Source: CAIKNB01 sp964415965 (GTDB lineage: Bacteria; Patescibacteriota; Patescibacteriia; 2-12-FULL-60-25). Taken from it: a stretch of 64,000 bases of DNA. Where the stretch lies: the NCBI GenBank assembly GCA_964415965.1, contig CAYQCK010000004.1, positions 55,749-119,748 on the forward strand, given 5' to 3'. Below, piece by piece: positions 24,981 through 33,721 of the stretch. Both the position numbers and the translations under genes were made by a program. Positions within the stretch are counted from its first letter, which is position 1, and each line of letters starts with the position of its first letter. The notes beneath the pieces are model-generated. The model worked only from the letters and a program-made list of their open reading frames with translations, was not told the DNA's origin and ran no database searches.

Positions 24981-25559
24981 ATGCAAGACGAAACCCGCGA
25001 ACGGGCCTTGGAACAGGACTTGGAACTGTTCCGGCGCCTCAAGCAGGATCCGTCGGCCGTCGGCGAGCTCTACGACAGGTACGCCGACAAGCTCTACGGA
25101 TTCCTGCTCAAGCGCTGCGGCCACAAGGAGACGGCCGAGGATTTGGTGTCGCATACCTTCATGCGGCTGCTCGAATCCCTGCCCACGCTCGAGTGGAAGA
25201 ACGCGCCGCTCTCGGCCTGGCTCTACCAGGTCGCGTCCAACGCGCTCATCGACCATTACCGCAAAGCGTCCACCCGGCGCGACACGGACCTGGACACCGA
25301 CGAATGGGATCCGCCCGGCGCCGACGATCCGGCTTGGAACGTCGAACTCAAGCTCGAGGGCGAAAGCCTGCGCCTGGCGATGCAGCAGCTTTCGCCGCGC
25401 GACCAGCAGGTCCTTGACCTGCGCTTCTTCGCCGAGCTCGAGACGCCCGAAGTCGCCGACCAGCTCGGCATCACCTCCAACCACGCGGCCGTCCTGGTCT
25501 ACCGCGCTCTTGGGAGACTGCGCCAGGTTGTCGCCGCTAACCCACACCAACAGGTATGA
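24981..25559 (+). CDS. ECF-type RNA polymerase sigma factor
   Basis: A 192-residue sigma-70 family protein. Region 2 covers about residues 25-95 (LYDRYADKLYGFLLKRCG, then DLVSHTFMRLLESL and APLSAWLYQVASNALIDHYRK); region 4 covers about 130-185 (LSPRDQQVLDLRFFAEL, then VADQLGITSNHAAVLVYRALGRLR). There is no region 3, as in ECF factors. TATACT at 24941-24946 is a possible -10. It overlaps the macroglobulin gene by 4 nt (ATGA). It probably directs RNA polymerase to envelope-related genes, including its own operon. Confidence 0.85.
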   Translation: MQDETRERALEQDLELFRRLKQDPSAVGELYDRYADKLYGFLLKRCGHKETAEDLVSHTFMRLLESLPTLEWKNAPLSAWLYQVASNALIDHYRKASTRRDTDLDTDEWDPPGADDPAWNVELKLEGESLRLAMQQLSPRDQQVLDLRFFAELETPEVADQLGITSNHAAVLVYRALGRLRQVVAANPHQQV

Positions 25560-28500
25560 GCATGAAACACGAACAAGACGCTTTGGGCCTCGATCAGGCC
25601 CTCGGACGCAAGCCGGAGGAGTGTCATGACCCGGCGCTTTTGCCGTTTCTGCAGACAGCAGAAAACTTAAAGCGCGAAGCCGCCGGCGGCGAACATCTGG
25701 CTTCGGATGTCGCGGCGCGGCAGCGGGCGCAACTCATATCTATGGCCGAGAAAGCCAAAGCCGGACAAGAAGCGCCGGCCGCATCCGGAACGTCGGATGC
25801 GCCCCGCCGGAAATTCAACCTGCCCGACATGAACCGCTGGTTCTATTGGACCGGGGGAGTCATGGCGGTCGCCGCCGTCATCACGCTGGCGGTCTTCCTC
25901 GGCCGCGGACCGGCCACGGTCCAGCTCGCCAGATTCACGGGCCAGGCTTTGCCGGCCGTCGGCCGCCTCATCATCCCCGAGGTCCATGCCGCGGATGCGT
26001 TCGCCCTGACCGTCGAATCCCAAGACAAGGCCGGCGCCGACACCACCACTTCGTTTATCGTCTCGTCCGATCTGGAGGTCGCCGCCGATGAGCTCCAGGC
26101 CCATCTGAAGATCGTCCCGCCGCCGGAAGATGCGACCGCGGTCGCTCCGCCGTCAGTCGTCGTCGAGAAGCTCGGCGCCGGCCGTTTCCGGGTCAAACCC
26201 TCCGACGAACTTTCCCCGGGCAAGGTCTATAGCCTCAAGCTCGACACCGCGGTCAAGAAAGCCGACGGTTCGCTCGTCGCCCGCGAGTTTTCCTGGGCCG
26301 TCCAGACCAAGCCGGTTTTCCGCGTCCTGTCTTCCGTCCCCGGCGATCGCGCGACTTATGTCCCGGTCGATACCGGCATCGAATTCACGCTCTCGTCCGA
26401 AGGCTGGCAGGATGCGACTTCGTCTTTCTCGATCGAACCGAAAGTCGCGGGGCGTTTCGAGACGCATGGCCGCTCCCTGGCTTTCATCCCGGAAAAACCT
26501 CTCCAGCCAGGTCGCATCTACACCGCCAAGTTGGCTAAAGGCCTGAGGCTTGAAGGCAGCGATCGCGTCCTGGAAGAAGACCGCGTCATCCGTTTCGAGA
26601 CCGCGCCCGTCAGGCAGGCGGAGGCCGTCAAACCGTCGCTCATGCCGATGAACGACCTGAACGAATCCTCGCCGGGCAAGGATGCCTATCTGGCCGTCTA
26701 CTGGCAGAGCGGTTCCGGCCTGGGGGAAGTCGACGTCACCGGCTATAACTTGAGCCAGGACCAGGCGAAACGGTTCCTCACCGAATACTCGAAGATCCCA
26801 GAGTTCGCGACCGAAACGCGCAAGCGCGGCGATATCCTGAAAGAATATGCCAAGCAGAAAGCGTTCGACGCCAAGGGCCAGCTTGAGGAGCAGGAATATT
26901 CGCTTTTCCTGCGCCTGCCCGGAGGCGTGGCCCGCGGTTGGTATATCCTGAAGATCCAACCGGTCGGAGGCGAGGCTACCTATACCTTCCTTGAATCGAC
27001 CAACGTCGCGACGTATGCCATTTCCGACAAGCAGACCTCGGTCGTCTGGGCGATGAATATCGAAACCAGCCGTCCGCTCAGCGATCTGCCGGTGCGGTAT
27101 TCCAACGTGGATGTGCGCACCGACAAGGACGGCTTGGCCAGATTCCCGACGCCGCCCGAAGTCCTGGTTACCAGCACCGACGCCTCGGCCATCGTGACCG
27201 TCGGTGAAGGCATGCTCGTGTCCTTCTTGCGCCTCCAGTCCCAAGGCTCCAATCCTTGGCGCTACGATTGGTACAACAACAGTTCGGCCAACGACCAGAC
27301 CGTGGCTTACGTCTATCCTGACCGTCCGCTCTACCGTACGACCGATAAGCTGTTCGCCTACGGCGTCGTCCAAGACAGGGCGAGCAAGCAGCAGGCCCAG
27401 GGCAAGTTGACCATGGAGCTCTCGCGCGGCGGCTGGTACGACTGGTGGACCGGCGAGACCAAGGTCTACAAGCGCGTCGAAGTCCAGACCGACGACCGCG
27501 GTTTCTTCAAGGCATCCTTGGATTGGACGCAGCTGACTCCCGCGTATTACACCCTTACCCTGAAACGGGACGGCGAAAGCGTCGCCACGCGGACGTTCGA
27601 GATCCGCGACTTCGTCAAACCGACCTATACCGTCGACGTCAACCTGCGCCGCATCAATCTCTACGCCGGTGAGGATATCGAGGGCGAGGCCGTGGTCAAG
27701 TTCTTCGACGGCACGCCCGTGGCCGGGCTCAAGGTCAACCTGGATCCCCAGAATTGGGGCGGGGCCATCGACCGCGACCGAGCGGCGCAGACCCTGACGA
27801 CCGACGCCGACGGCCGCGCCGCTTTCAAGATAGCGACCCGGGTTTGGGACTGCTCGTCTCGCGGTTGCGAGGGCAGCCAAGGAGTCACCGTCAACGTCAG
27901 TCCGAGCGAGGGCGAGGAGGCCCAGATCCGCGGTTCTTCCTGGGCGAATGTCTGGCGTTCCCACATCTCGCTCGAGACCAAGACCGCGACCAAAGGGGAT
28001 ACGGCTACGCTGAGATTCCGCGTCCGTCGGGTCCAGCTCGACCGCGCCGCGAACGAAATCGACGGCGACGTGCTGGGCGACCCGGTCCCTGGGACGAAAG
28101 TCGCGGGCAAGATAACCGAACGCAGATGGGAGCGCGTCGAGACGGGCAACCATTATGATTTCATCGAAAAGAAAGTCGTCCCCACATACCGTTACGAGAT
28201 GAAGGAGCGGGATGTCGCGGCAATCGACCTGACGACCGGCGGCGACGGATGGGCGCAGACCGAGTTCAAGATGTCCGATGACGTCAGCTATCTCCTGCAG
28301 GTTTCGGCCAAGGACGAACGCGGCATCGAGGATTATTCCTCGGCTTGGTTCGCCAAGGGCTGGTGGGGGTCTTGGGGCGACGGGTCGCCGAGCGATGATG
28401 GTTATATCTCTCTTGAGCCGACCATCCCCCTCAAAGACCGCAGCGGTTATCGCTTGGGCGAGACCGTCGACCTGTCGTTCAAGCGCGGCAACCAGCCCAT

Positions 28501-30862
28501 GCGCGACCTCGACAATCCTAACTACCTGTATGTCCAAAGCCATCTCGGCCTTCGCGCCATGCAGGTGACGAACAAGTCGAGATACAGCTTCGCTTACGAC
28601 GAGGGCCTCGTGCCCAACGTGACTGTCCGCGGCGTGGTGTTCATCGGCGGCGGTTTCCTCGAGCGCCAGACGACCGTGGATTACGACAATGAGGAACGCA
28701 GGCTCAAGCTGACGATTACGCCAGACCAGAAGGCGTATGCGCCGGGCGGCAAAGCCAAGCTGCACATCATGGCCAAAGATAAGGACGGGAAGGCTGCGGC
28801 CAACGCCCGCGTGGGCTTGGGTCTCGTTGACGAGGCGCTCTACGCCGCGGCCAACGATTCCAGCGTCGAGGACCCGCTTTCGACCCTGTATGCCTGGGTC
28901 GGTGACGGCGTCATCTTCAGCAAGACATCTCACTTCGCCAACAAGCTCGAATCCGCCGCCATGATGGGCGGGGCCGAACGCGGAGGATTCGGCGGAGACG
29001 GCGCGGTCCGCCGCAACTTCAAGGACACGGCCGCTTTCCAGACCCTGACCTTGGATGCCAACGGCGAAGGCGACGTCGAAGTCACCTTGCCCGACAACCT
29101 GACCAGCTGGCGCGCCACGGCCGTGGCCATCACGCCCGACCGTTCCGCGGGTTCCGAGCGCGTCTCCATCCCGGTGACCAAATCCGTATTCGTGGACGTC
29201 GTCGCCCCGCAATACCTCCTGATCCAGGACAGGCCCGTGCTCAAGCTCCGCGCGTTCGGCGTCGGGCTGCGGACCGGGGATGAGGTTGAATATTCGGTCG
29301 ACGCTCCGACCCTCGGGCTCAAGGGTGAGAAGGTCAAGGGCAAGGCTGGCGAAGCCACTTATGTCCAACCGACGGCTTTGCCGGAAGGGGAACATACGCT
29401 CATCATCCGCGTCAGCGGCAAGAACGGCCAAGACGCGTTGGAAAAGCGCCTGACGGTCGCCTCCAGCCGTTTCACGCGCCCCGAATTGGTCCAGACCGAG
29501 CTCGGTCCTGGCGCGGGTTTGCCTGATCCCGGCCAGTCGCGCGAAATCGAGGTCAGTTTCCTGCCCAAGACCCGCGCCCAATACCTGTGGCGGACCCGCG
29601 ATCTGGCCAATCCCTGGTCGCAACGCCTCGAAGCGCGTTTCGCCGGACGTCTGGCCCAGGGTATGCTGCGCAATCAGTTCAACGAGAAGGTCGAGACTCC
29701 GGCCGAAAACCTGTCCCGCTACCAGAAGACCGACGGCGGCTTGAGCCTGCTGCCTTACTCCTCATCCGACGCCGAACTGACCTCGAGAATCGTCTTGACC
29801 GACGCCTCGCCGTTCGACCGCGCCGCGCTCATCCGTTACTTCGCCGACATCTTGGACCGCAAGGACGTGACGCGCGAGGAGCAGATTCGCGCCGTGTCGG
29901 CTCTGGCGGCTTTGGGCCAGCCGGTCCTGAACCAGCTGCGGGGCTTGGCCGACATCAAAGACCTGGGTTGGCGCGAACAGTTGGCCATCATCCGCGGTTT
30001 TGACGCGGCCGGTGACCGCGAAGCGGCCCGCGCCAAGCTCGAGGATTTCCTGAAGCTCGCCCAAGAGAAGGATGGCCAGATGCAGGTGCGCGTAACCGAA
30101 GACAAGCGCTCCATCGTGGAGGCGACGGCTGAAGCCGCCGCCATCGCCGCCTCGCTCGTTCATCCTTCGGCGCCGAAAATGGATGCCTGGCTCGACAAGA
30201 ACTGGAACGAAGACGCCATGACCGACCTTGACCGCGTCGCATATCTTGCCCACGCCGTCCCGGCCGCGATCGGCGGTGACGTAACCATCGGCTATACCCT
30301 CGGCGAAAAGGAAGAGACCATCAAACTCACGGACGGCAACACCCAGCGCCTGACCCTGACTGCCGACGAAGCCAAGCGGTTCCGCGCGACCAAGGTGGAC
30401 GGCCCGGCCGTCGCCCTGTTCTCGCGCTCAGTGCCCGGCAAACCTGTCCAGAGCGCCGATTTGGCCCTGGCCCGCAGCTACGCCAAGGACGGCAACCAGC
30501 CCATGTCCGACCTCAAGGAGACGGATTCGGTCATCGTCAGCCTGGAGCCGCGTTGGCAGAAGACGGCGCCGGACGGCTGCTACACGGTCCGCGACTTCCT
30601 GCCGGCCGGTCTTGCCCCGGTCATCGGGATGTACTATGAATCCTGGTACGATAAGATGTGGTATCCGTCGGAAATCGACGGCAACGCCGTGTCGTTCGTG
30701 GTCTGCAAACCATCCGACATCGCGAAGCCGATGCCGCCGATAACCTACCGCGCCCGCGTCGTGTCCCGCGGCACCTACCAGGCTGAGTCAGCCATCATGC
30801 AGAGCATGGACGCGCCCTCGGTCGCGGCCCTGACCGAGACCCAGTCTGTCACCATCAGATGA
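25556..30862 (+). CDS. membrane-anchored alpha-2-macroglobulin family protein
   Basis: A 1768-residue protein. Residues 1-95 are polar and cytoplasmic, a membrane segment spans about 97-115, and the remainder is outside. Ig-like (Big_5-type) domains occupy about 135-350, MG domains follow, a Gly-rich bait-like segment lies at about 1136-1153, and the A2M-domain phrase LPDNLTSWRATAVAITPD is near 1180. The helical barrel region (about 1350-1565) has no Cys-x-Glu-Gln, so the thioester is absent, as in YfaS/MagD-like members. The family traps attacking proteases. Being coupled to an ECF sigma gene, the cytoplasmic N-terminus could hold the sigma factor; that is inference. Confidence 0.85.
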   Translation: MSMKHEQDALGLDQALGRKPEECHDPALLPFLQTAENLKREAAGGEHLASDVAARQRAQLISMAEKAKAGQEAPAASGTSDAPRRKFNLPDMNRWFYWTGGVMAVAAVITLAVFLGRGPATVQLARFTGQALPAVGRLIIPEVHAADAFALTVESQDKAGADTTTSFIVSSDLEVAADELQAHLKIVPPPEDATAVAPPSVVVEKLGAGRFRVKPSDELSPGKVYSLKLDTAVKKADGSLVAREFSWAVQTKPVFRVLSSVPGDRATYVPVDTGIEFTLSSEGWQDATSSFSIEPKVAGRFETHGRSLAFIPEKPLQPGRIYTAKLAKGLRLEGSDRVLEEDRVIRFETAPVRQAEAVKPSLMPMNDLNESSPGKDAYLAVYWQSGSGLGEVDVTGYNLSQDQAKRFLTEYSKIPEFATETRKRGDILKEYAKQKAFDAKGQLEEQEYSLFLRLPGGVARGWYILKIQPVGGEATYTFLESTNVATYAISDKQTSVVWAMNIETSRPLSDLPVRYSNVDVRTDKDGLARFPTPPEVLVTSTDASAIVTVGEGMLVSFLRLQSQGSNPWRYDWYNNSSANDQTVAYVYPDRPLYRTTDKLFAYGVVQDRASKQQAQGKLTMELSRGGWYDWWTGETKVYKRVEVQTDDRGFFKASLDWTQLTPAYYTLTLKRDGESVATRTFEIRDFVKPTYTVDVNLRRINLYAGEDIEGEAVVKFFDGTPVAGLKVNLDPQNWGGAIDRDRAAQTLTTDADGRAAFKIATRVWDCSSRGCEGSQGVTVNVSPSEGEEAQIRGSSWANVWRSHISLETKTATKGDTATLRFRVRRVQLDRAANEIDGDVLGDPVPGTKVAGKITERRWERVETGNHYDFIEKKVVPTYRYEMKERDVAAIDLTTGGDGWAQTEFKMSDDVSYLLQVSAKDERGIEDYSSAWFAKGWWGSWGDGSPSDDGYISLEPTIPLKDRSGYRLGETVDLSFKRGNQPMRDLDNPNYLYVQSHLGLRAMQVTNKSRYSFAYDEGLVPNVTVRGVVFIGGGFLERQTTVDYDNEERRLKLTITPDQKAYAPGGKAKLHIMAKDKDGKAAANARVGLGLVDEALYAAANDSSVEDPLSTLYAWVGDGVIFSKTSHFANKLESAAMMGGAERGGFGGDGAVRRNFKDTAAFQTLTLDANGEGDVEVTLPDNLTSWRATAVAITPDRSAGSERVSIPVTKSVFVDVVAPQYLLIQDRPVLKLRAFGVGLRTGDEVEYSVDAPTLGLKGEKVKGKAGEATYVQPTALPEGEHTLIIRVSGKNGQDALEKRLTVASSRFTRPELVQTELGPGAGLPDPGQSREIEVSFLPKTRAQYLWRTRDLANPWSQRLEARFAGRLAQGMLRNQFNEKVETPAENLSRYQKTDGGLSLLPYSSSDAELTSRIVLTDASPFDRAALIRYFADILDRKDVTREEQIRAVSALAALGQPVLNQLRGLADIKDLGWREQLAIIRGFDAAGDREAARAKLEDFLKLAQEKDGQMQVRVTEDKRSIVEATAEAAAIAASLVHPSAPKMDAWLDKNWNEDAMTDLDRVAYLAHAVPAAIGGDVTIGYTLGEKEETIKLTDGNTQRLTLTADEAKRFRATKVDGPAVALFSRSVPGKPVQSADLALARSYAKDGNQPMSDLKETDSVIVSLEPRWQKTAPDGCYTVRDFLPAGLAPVIGMYYESWYDKMWYPSEIDGNAVSFVVCKPSDIAKPMPPITYRARVVSRGTYQAESAIMQSMDAPSVAALTETQSVTIR

Positions 30863-31839
30863 AAAACAGGATTGCGTTCGGCGTATTGATCGCGGCGGCC
30901 CTAGCGGCCGCCGCTTTCGGAATCCGGAGGCTGTTGATTAGAGGGGAAGGGGTTTCATCTTATGCACGATCTTCGGTCCGGAGTCCAGCGCCAATCCGTC
31001 ATTCCAGCGAAAGCTGGAATCCAGAACCGGTCGCCGCATCCAAGCCAATCTCCACATTGCCGTTCATCGAGCCAAGGCAGTTCGAAAAGTCCTGGTCCGC
31101 GGCTGAATCGGTGAAGGCGCTTGTTGGGAAGCCTGTCGCCGGCGTGGTCAATCATCACTTTTTGGCGGCTGACCTGATGGCCAGGTTTTTCCGGACTCTC
31201 CGCCTCTCGCGTCCTGGCATAAAGCGTTTCATCATCATCTCGCCCGACCATTTCCGCACCGGCCGCGGCGCCGTCTCCGTCACGGACCGGGTATATTCGA
31301 CACCTGATGGTGACGTTCTTGTGGCGTCGAGTTCGGTGCGTACGCTCATCGATTCCGGCTTCGCGACGCTGGAGAACGGAGAAATGTTCGAGCTTGAACA
31401 TGGTAACGGCGCTCTCGTCCCGTTCATCCGGCATGAGTTTCCAGATGTCGAAATCGTGCCCATCGCGGTCCGCGGAGATATCGACCGCAAGGCGGCTATG
31501 AATTTTGGTCAAGTCATGGTTGACACATTCGACGACTCAACGTTCATCCTCGTCTCGTCCGACATGAGCCATTATTTACCCGAAACGCAAGCGCTCAAGA
31601 ACGACGAAGCGACCATACGAGCCTTCGGTTCTTTGGATGCGGATTTCCTATCCACGGCCACGGACGACTTCGTGGACAACGGAGTCGGCTTGCTCATCCT
31701 CAAGACCGCGCTTGGTGAAGATGGGCGGCGGCTGTCGTTCAGGCTTATCGACCATTCGATCTCTTCGCGTTACGTTTCCGATGAAACATCGACCACGAGC
31801 TACATAAACGGATTTTGGATAAAATCAAACGACCCCTAG
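30859..31839 (+). CDS. MEMO1/AmmeMemoRadiSam-B family protein, membrane-anchored
   Basis: A 326-residue protein with an N-terminal membrane segment (about residues 4-26) and a MEMO domain: VVNHHFLAADL, IIISPDHFRTG, LEHGNGALVPFI and SSDMSHYLPE carry the conserved His and Asp residues that bind metal in this family (dioxygenase-like fold). Enzymatic role in bacteria is unknown. It overlaps the macroglobulin gene (ATGA) and ends the operon. A palindromic repeat at 31001-31020 is translated within the linker (RHSSESWNPE), outside the domain. RBS is absent, fitting coupled translation. Confidence 0.8.
   Translation: MKNRIAFGVLIAAALAAAAFGIRRLLIRGEGVSSYARSSVRSPAPIRHSSESWNPEPVAASKPISTLPFIEPRQFEKSWSAAESVKALVGKPVAGVVNHHFLAADLMARFFRTLRLSRPGIKRFIIISPDHFRTGRGAVSVTDRVYSTPDGDVLVASSSVRTLIDSGFATLENGEMFELEHGNGALVPFIRHEFPDVEIVPIAVRGDIDRKAAMNFGQVMVDTFDDSTFILVSSDMSHYLPETQALKNDEATIRAFGSLDADFLSTATDDFVDNGVGLLILKTALGEDGRRLSFRLIDHSISSRYVSDETSTTSYINGFWIKSNDP
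31001..31020. repeat. palindromic repeat inserted in coding sequence
   Basis: ATTCCAGC-GAAA-GCTGGAAT, 8-bp arms with a GAAA loop, flanked by CCGTC and CCAG. It matches the widespread REP-like element that is read as RHSxESxNPE when inside genes. Confidence 0.75.
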
Positions 31840-31847
31840 GGGGTCGT
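31829..31847 (-). terminator. hairpin at the end of converging genes
   Basis: ACGACCCC / GGGGGTCGT stem; on the minus strand it is followed by TTGATTTT. Confidence 0.65.
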
Positions 31848-31872
31848 GAGTTCGGTTATGGCCGGTATTCCT

Positions 31873-32205
31873 CTAGTCTTGAATCCGGAATACGGTTCGG
31901 CTGCTGGTGTTTTCTACCAGCGTAAAATTTATGCCGAGGCATCCGATGAAATCCATCAATCGCATCGGTTCGAGCTTTGGGGCTGCGGGTGTCGCCCCGA
32001 GCCGGAAGGCATTCACGAACAAATTCCTGTCTTGCGTCCACGGCTCCAGCTTCAGGCGGTCGCGGGGCTGGCCATCCCGAGACTTGAAGTAGAGTTGCGT
32101 CCCATTGGCCGCTATCAGTTCGACGGAATTGGTTTCGCGGTGGAAGATTATCGAATCGCCGGGTTGTAGGCTGGCTTTATTGCCCCGACCGTCTTGAATG
32201 TGCAT
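31873..32205 (-). CDS. small protein of unknown function
   Basis: A 110-residue protein with AAAAGGAGG before the ATG. The N-terminal half reads as beta strands (LQPGDSIIFHRETNSVELIA, given in part) and the C-terminal half has INFTLVENTSSRTVFRI. The segment KLEPMRLMDFIGCLGINFT resembles the end of the neighbouring gene at 32448 (LDPEAVIQLICCAAGLDY), so the two may be diverged relatives. No family or function is recognised. Confidence 0.6.
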   Translation of the reverse strand: MHIQDGRGNKASLQPGDSIIFHRETNSVELIAANGTQLYFKSRDGQPRDRLKLEPWTQDRNLFVNAFRLGATPAAPKLEPMRLMDFIGCLGINFTLVENTSSRTVFRIQD

Positions 32206-32307
32206 TTAGGCCTCCTTTTGGGGATTCTCCAAGCTAGCAAAACTCCGTCCGTGAGTCAATGGGGCGGACTGGTTACTGGGCACGAGCCGTCCTGAAGGCA
32301 TCCGATA

Positions 32308-32335
32308 AAACAAAACCCTCGATGTCGCTCGAGGG
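32308..32335 (-). terminator. intrinsic terminator
   Basis: CCCTCGA / TCGAGGG stem; on the minus strand followed by TTTTGTTTTA. Ends the gene at 32448. Confidence 0.75.
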
Positions 32336-32447
32336 CGTGCCGCACCGAAGAAGCGGTATGGAGTTGGACCATGTCTTCTTCGATGGATTCGTTGTCTTGG
32401 GCCGATATCGGTCTCGACTGCCGTTTTACGGGCGCTTGAGACGAAAG

Positions 32448-32747
32448 TCAGCGCGGAACGATTTCGTACACCGACTTGTCGTCCGTTTTCTCGTGTCGCC
32501 GGTAGTCGAGACCGGCAGCGCAGCAGATGAGCTGGATGACGGCTTCCGGGTCGAGACTGCCGCTCGGGCGGCCGGGGCTGTGAATGAGCAGGGTACTCTC
32601 GTCGGCATCATCCAGGTTGCAGCGGCAGCGGAAGGACAGCGTGCCTTTGCGCGGATTTTCGATGGTGACCCTGCCGGTCGTCTCGATGGTCACCATGTCG
32701 CCGAGGTTGAGCTTGGCTGGGTCGCCGAGGCGGTCTTGAAAGTCCAT
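32448..32747 (-). CDS. small protein of unknown function
   Basis: A 99-residue protein with AGGAGGAA upstream of the ATG. It reads as a small beta domain (GDMVTIETTGRVTIEN, GTLSFRCRCNLD) followed by a helix with two adjacent cysteines (VIQLICCAAGLDYR). It is similar in layout to the gene at 31873. Both lie next to the large RNA locus, but no link is shown. Function unknown. Confidence 0.6.
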   Translation of the reverse strand: MDFQDRLGDPAKLNLGDMVTIETTGRVTIENPRKGTLSFRCRCNLDDADESTLLIHSPGRPSGSLDPEAVIQLICCAAGLDYRRHEKTDDKSVYEIVPR

Positions 32748-32872
32748 GGGTTCCTCCTGCCGGGATATTCATCCGAAACGGCCGTGAATGTCAAGACGGA
32801 AGCCTATACGTCGGTCCAAAAGCAATGGATAAGGAAATTGAACAAAATAATTTTCGCTTAGTATAGCCAGAG

Positions 32873-32901
32873 TTGACCAAGACCCCAAAAAATGCTATAC
32901 T
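32873..32901 (+). promoter_or_regulatory. strong promoter of the large ncRNA
   Basis: TTGACC (32873-32878), a 17-nt spacer and TATACT (32896-32901), with TG one base before the -10 (extended -10). One of the best promoters in the window, and no protein gene follows it. Confidence 0.85.
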
Positions 32902-32907
32902 GTTTTT

Positions 32908-33638
32908 GTGAGTTGAGAAATCGAGAGTTCCAACCCACGGCATCTGTTCCTTACAAACGCGACGTAATGGATTCCGATCCGCAAGGATAGAAATCCATTT
33001 GTGGACCATCTGAAACAACCCGAAATCCCCGAATAAAATCGGAGAAAAAAATAAAAAAACGGCAACCCGAAAGGGAAACCGAAGGCAAAAACCATGGAGG
33101 CGTAAAAAACCGAAATGATTTAGCCAGGGTTGGAAAAATGAGGATGATCCCGCGAATCCGGACATGAAAAACCCGGAACCTGAGTCGCCACCATGCTCAT
33201 AAGACGCGAACGTTCTGCGAAATAAAGAACTCAAACAAGAGGAAGCCCGTAAGGGAAACAAACGCAGACAATACGAGAAAACAAAACAACAGGGAAACCT
33301 GTAAATAAACTTCTCGAACGCCCAAAAAGCGGAAAAAAGGGAAAGGTAGCGAGGCTAAAAGCCGAACCAACCGCCCGATGCCCCGGAAAAAGAACTCGAA
33401 AAAAACGAGGATGCTCGCAAGAGAAAAAATCCGAGGAAAAATAACGGACAAATTTCCAAGGGAGACCAAGGAAGAAAAACCGTAACCGCGAAAGCGGTAA
33501 AAACAGGGAAAGGAAAACCAAGCTAAAGACTTGGACAAAAAACCGCCCAAAAACGAACGCGCGCAGCATAAAGAGCAAAGCAGGTAAGAGCCATCAAAAG
33601 CCAAAATAAAAACAAAAGGCAGTGATAGGCTCTTTTTC
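32908..33638 (+). ncRNA. large structured non-coding RNA, about 730 nt
   Basis: No credible protein is encoded on either strand. The plus strand is strongly A-rich with GC confined to stems. Local hairpins include: 32967-32998 (two-part, GCAA loop), 33029-33042, 33060-33081 (CGG/CCC-GAAA-GGG/CCG), 33157-33177, 33181-33199, 33212-33230, 33246-33255 (GUAA), 33274-33316 enclosing 33289-33302 (GAAA), 33353-33363, 33395-33409, 33414-33423 (GCAA), 33430-33448, 33454-33473 (GAGA), 33485-33498 (GAAA) and 33518-33534. CCAACCC at 32930-32936 can pair with GGGUUGG at 33127-33133. A terminal helix and U-run end it. It lacks tmRNA, RNase P and SRP signatures. Style resembles giant ornate RNAs; class not assigned. 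Confidence 0.8.
33586..33638 (+). terminator. terminal helix and U-run of the large ncRNA
   Basis: AAGAGCC (33586-33592) pairs with GGCTCTT (33628-33634), and AUCA (33593-33596) with UGAU (33623-33626); GCC/GGC pairs inside. It is followed by TTT and the next hairpin. Confidence 0.7.
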
Positions 33639-33656
33639 ATTTCCGCCGATAAAACG

Positions 33657-33683
33657 AAATCCCCGACCAGGTCGGGGATTTTT
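33657..33683. terminator. bidirectional terminator
   Basis: AAATCCCCGAC / GTCGGGGATTT with a 3-nt loop and T-runs on both sides; separates the ncRNA from the minus-strand gpsA operon. Confidence 0.85.
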
Positions 33684-33721
33684 GGCGTCGGACATGTGTT
33701 CCGACGGAATCTTCGGGGCTG

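Noticed and set aside
26153..29623. Antisense open frame of 1156 codons within the macroglobulin gene
   Set aside because: A by-product of GC-rich codon usage; the sense protein has clear domain features, and the antisense product is Arg/Gly-rich without any fold signature.
32908..33638. Identity as tmRNA, RNase P RNA, SRP RNA or 6S RNA
   Set aside because: No tRNA-like ends with CCA, no GAGGAAAGUC-type RNase P core and no SRP tetraloop domain were seen; the length also does not fit RNase P, SRP or 6S.
33197..33640. Open frame of 147 codons on the minus strand, rich in Phe, Leu and Ser
   Set aside because: It lies opposite the A-rich structured RNA; its composition simply mirrors poly-A stretches, and it has no Shine-Dalgarno or promoter of its own.
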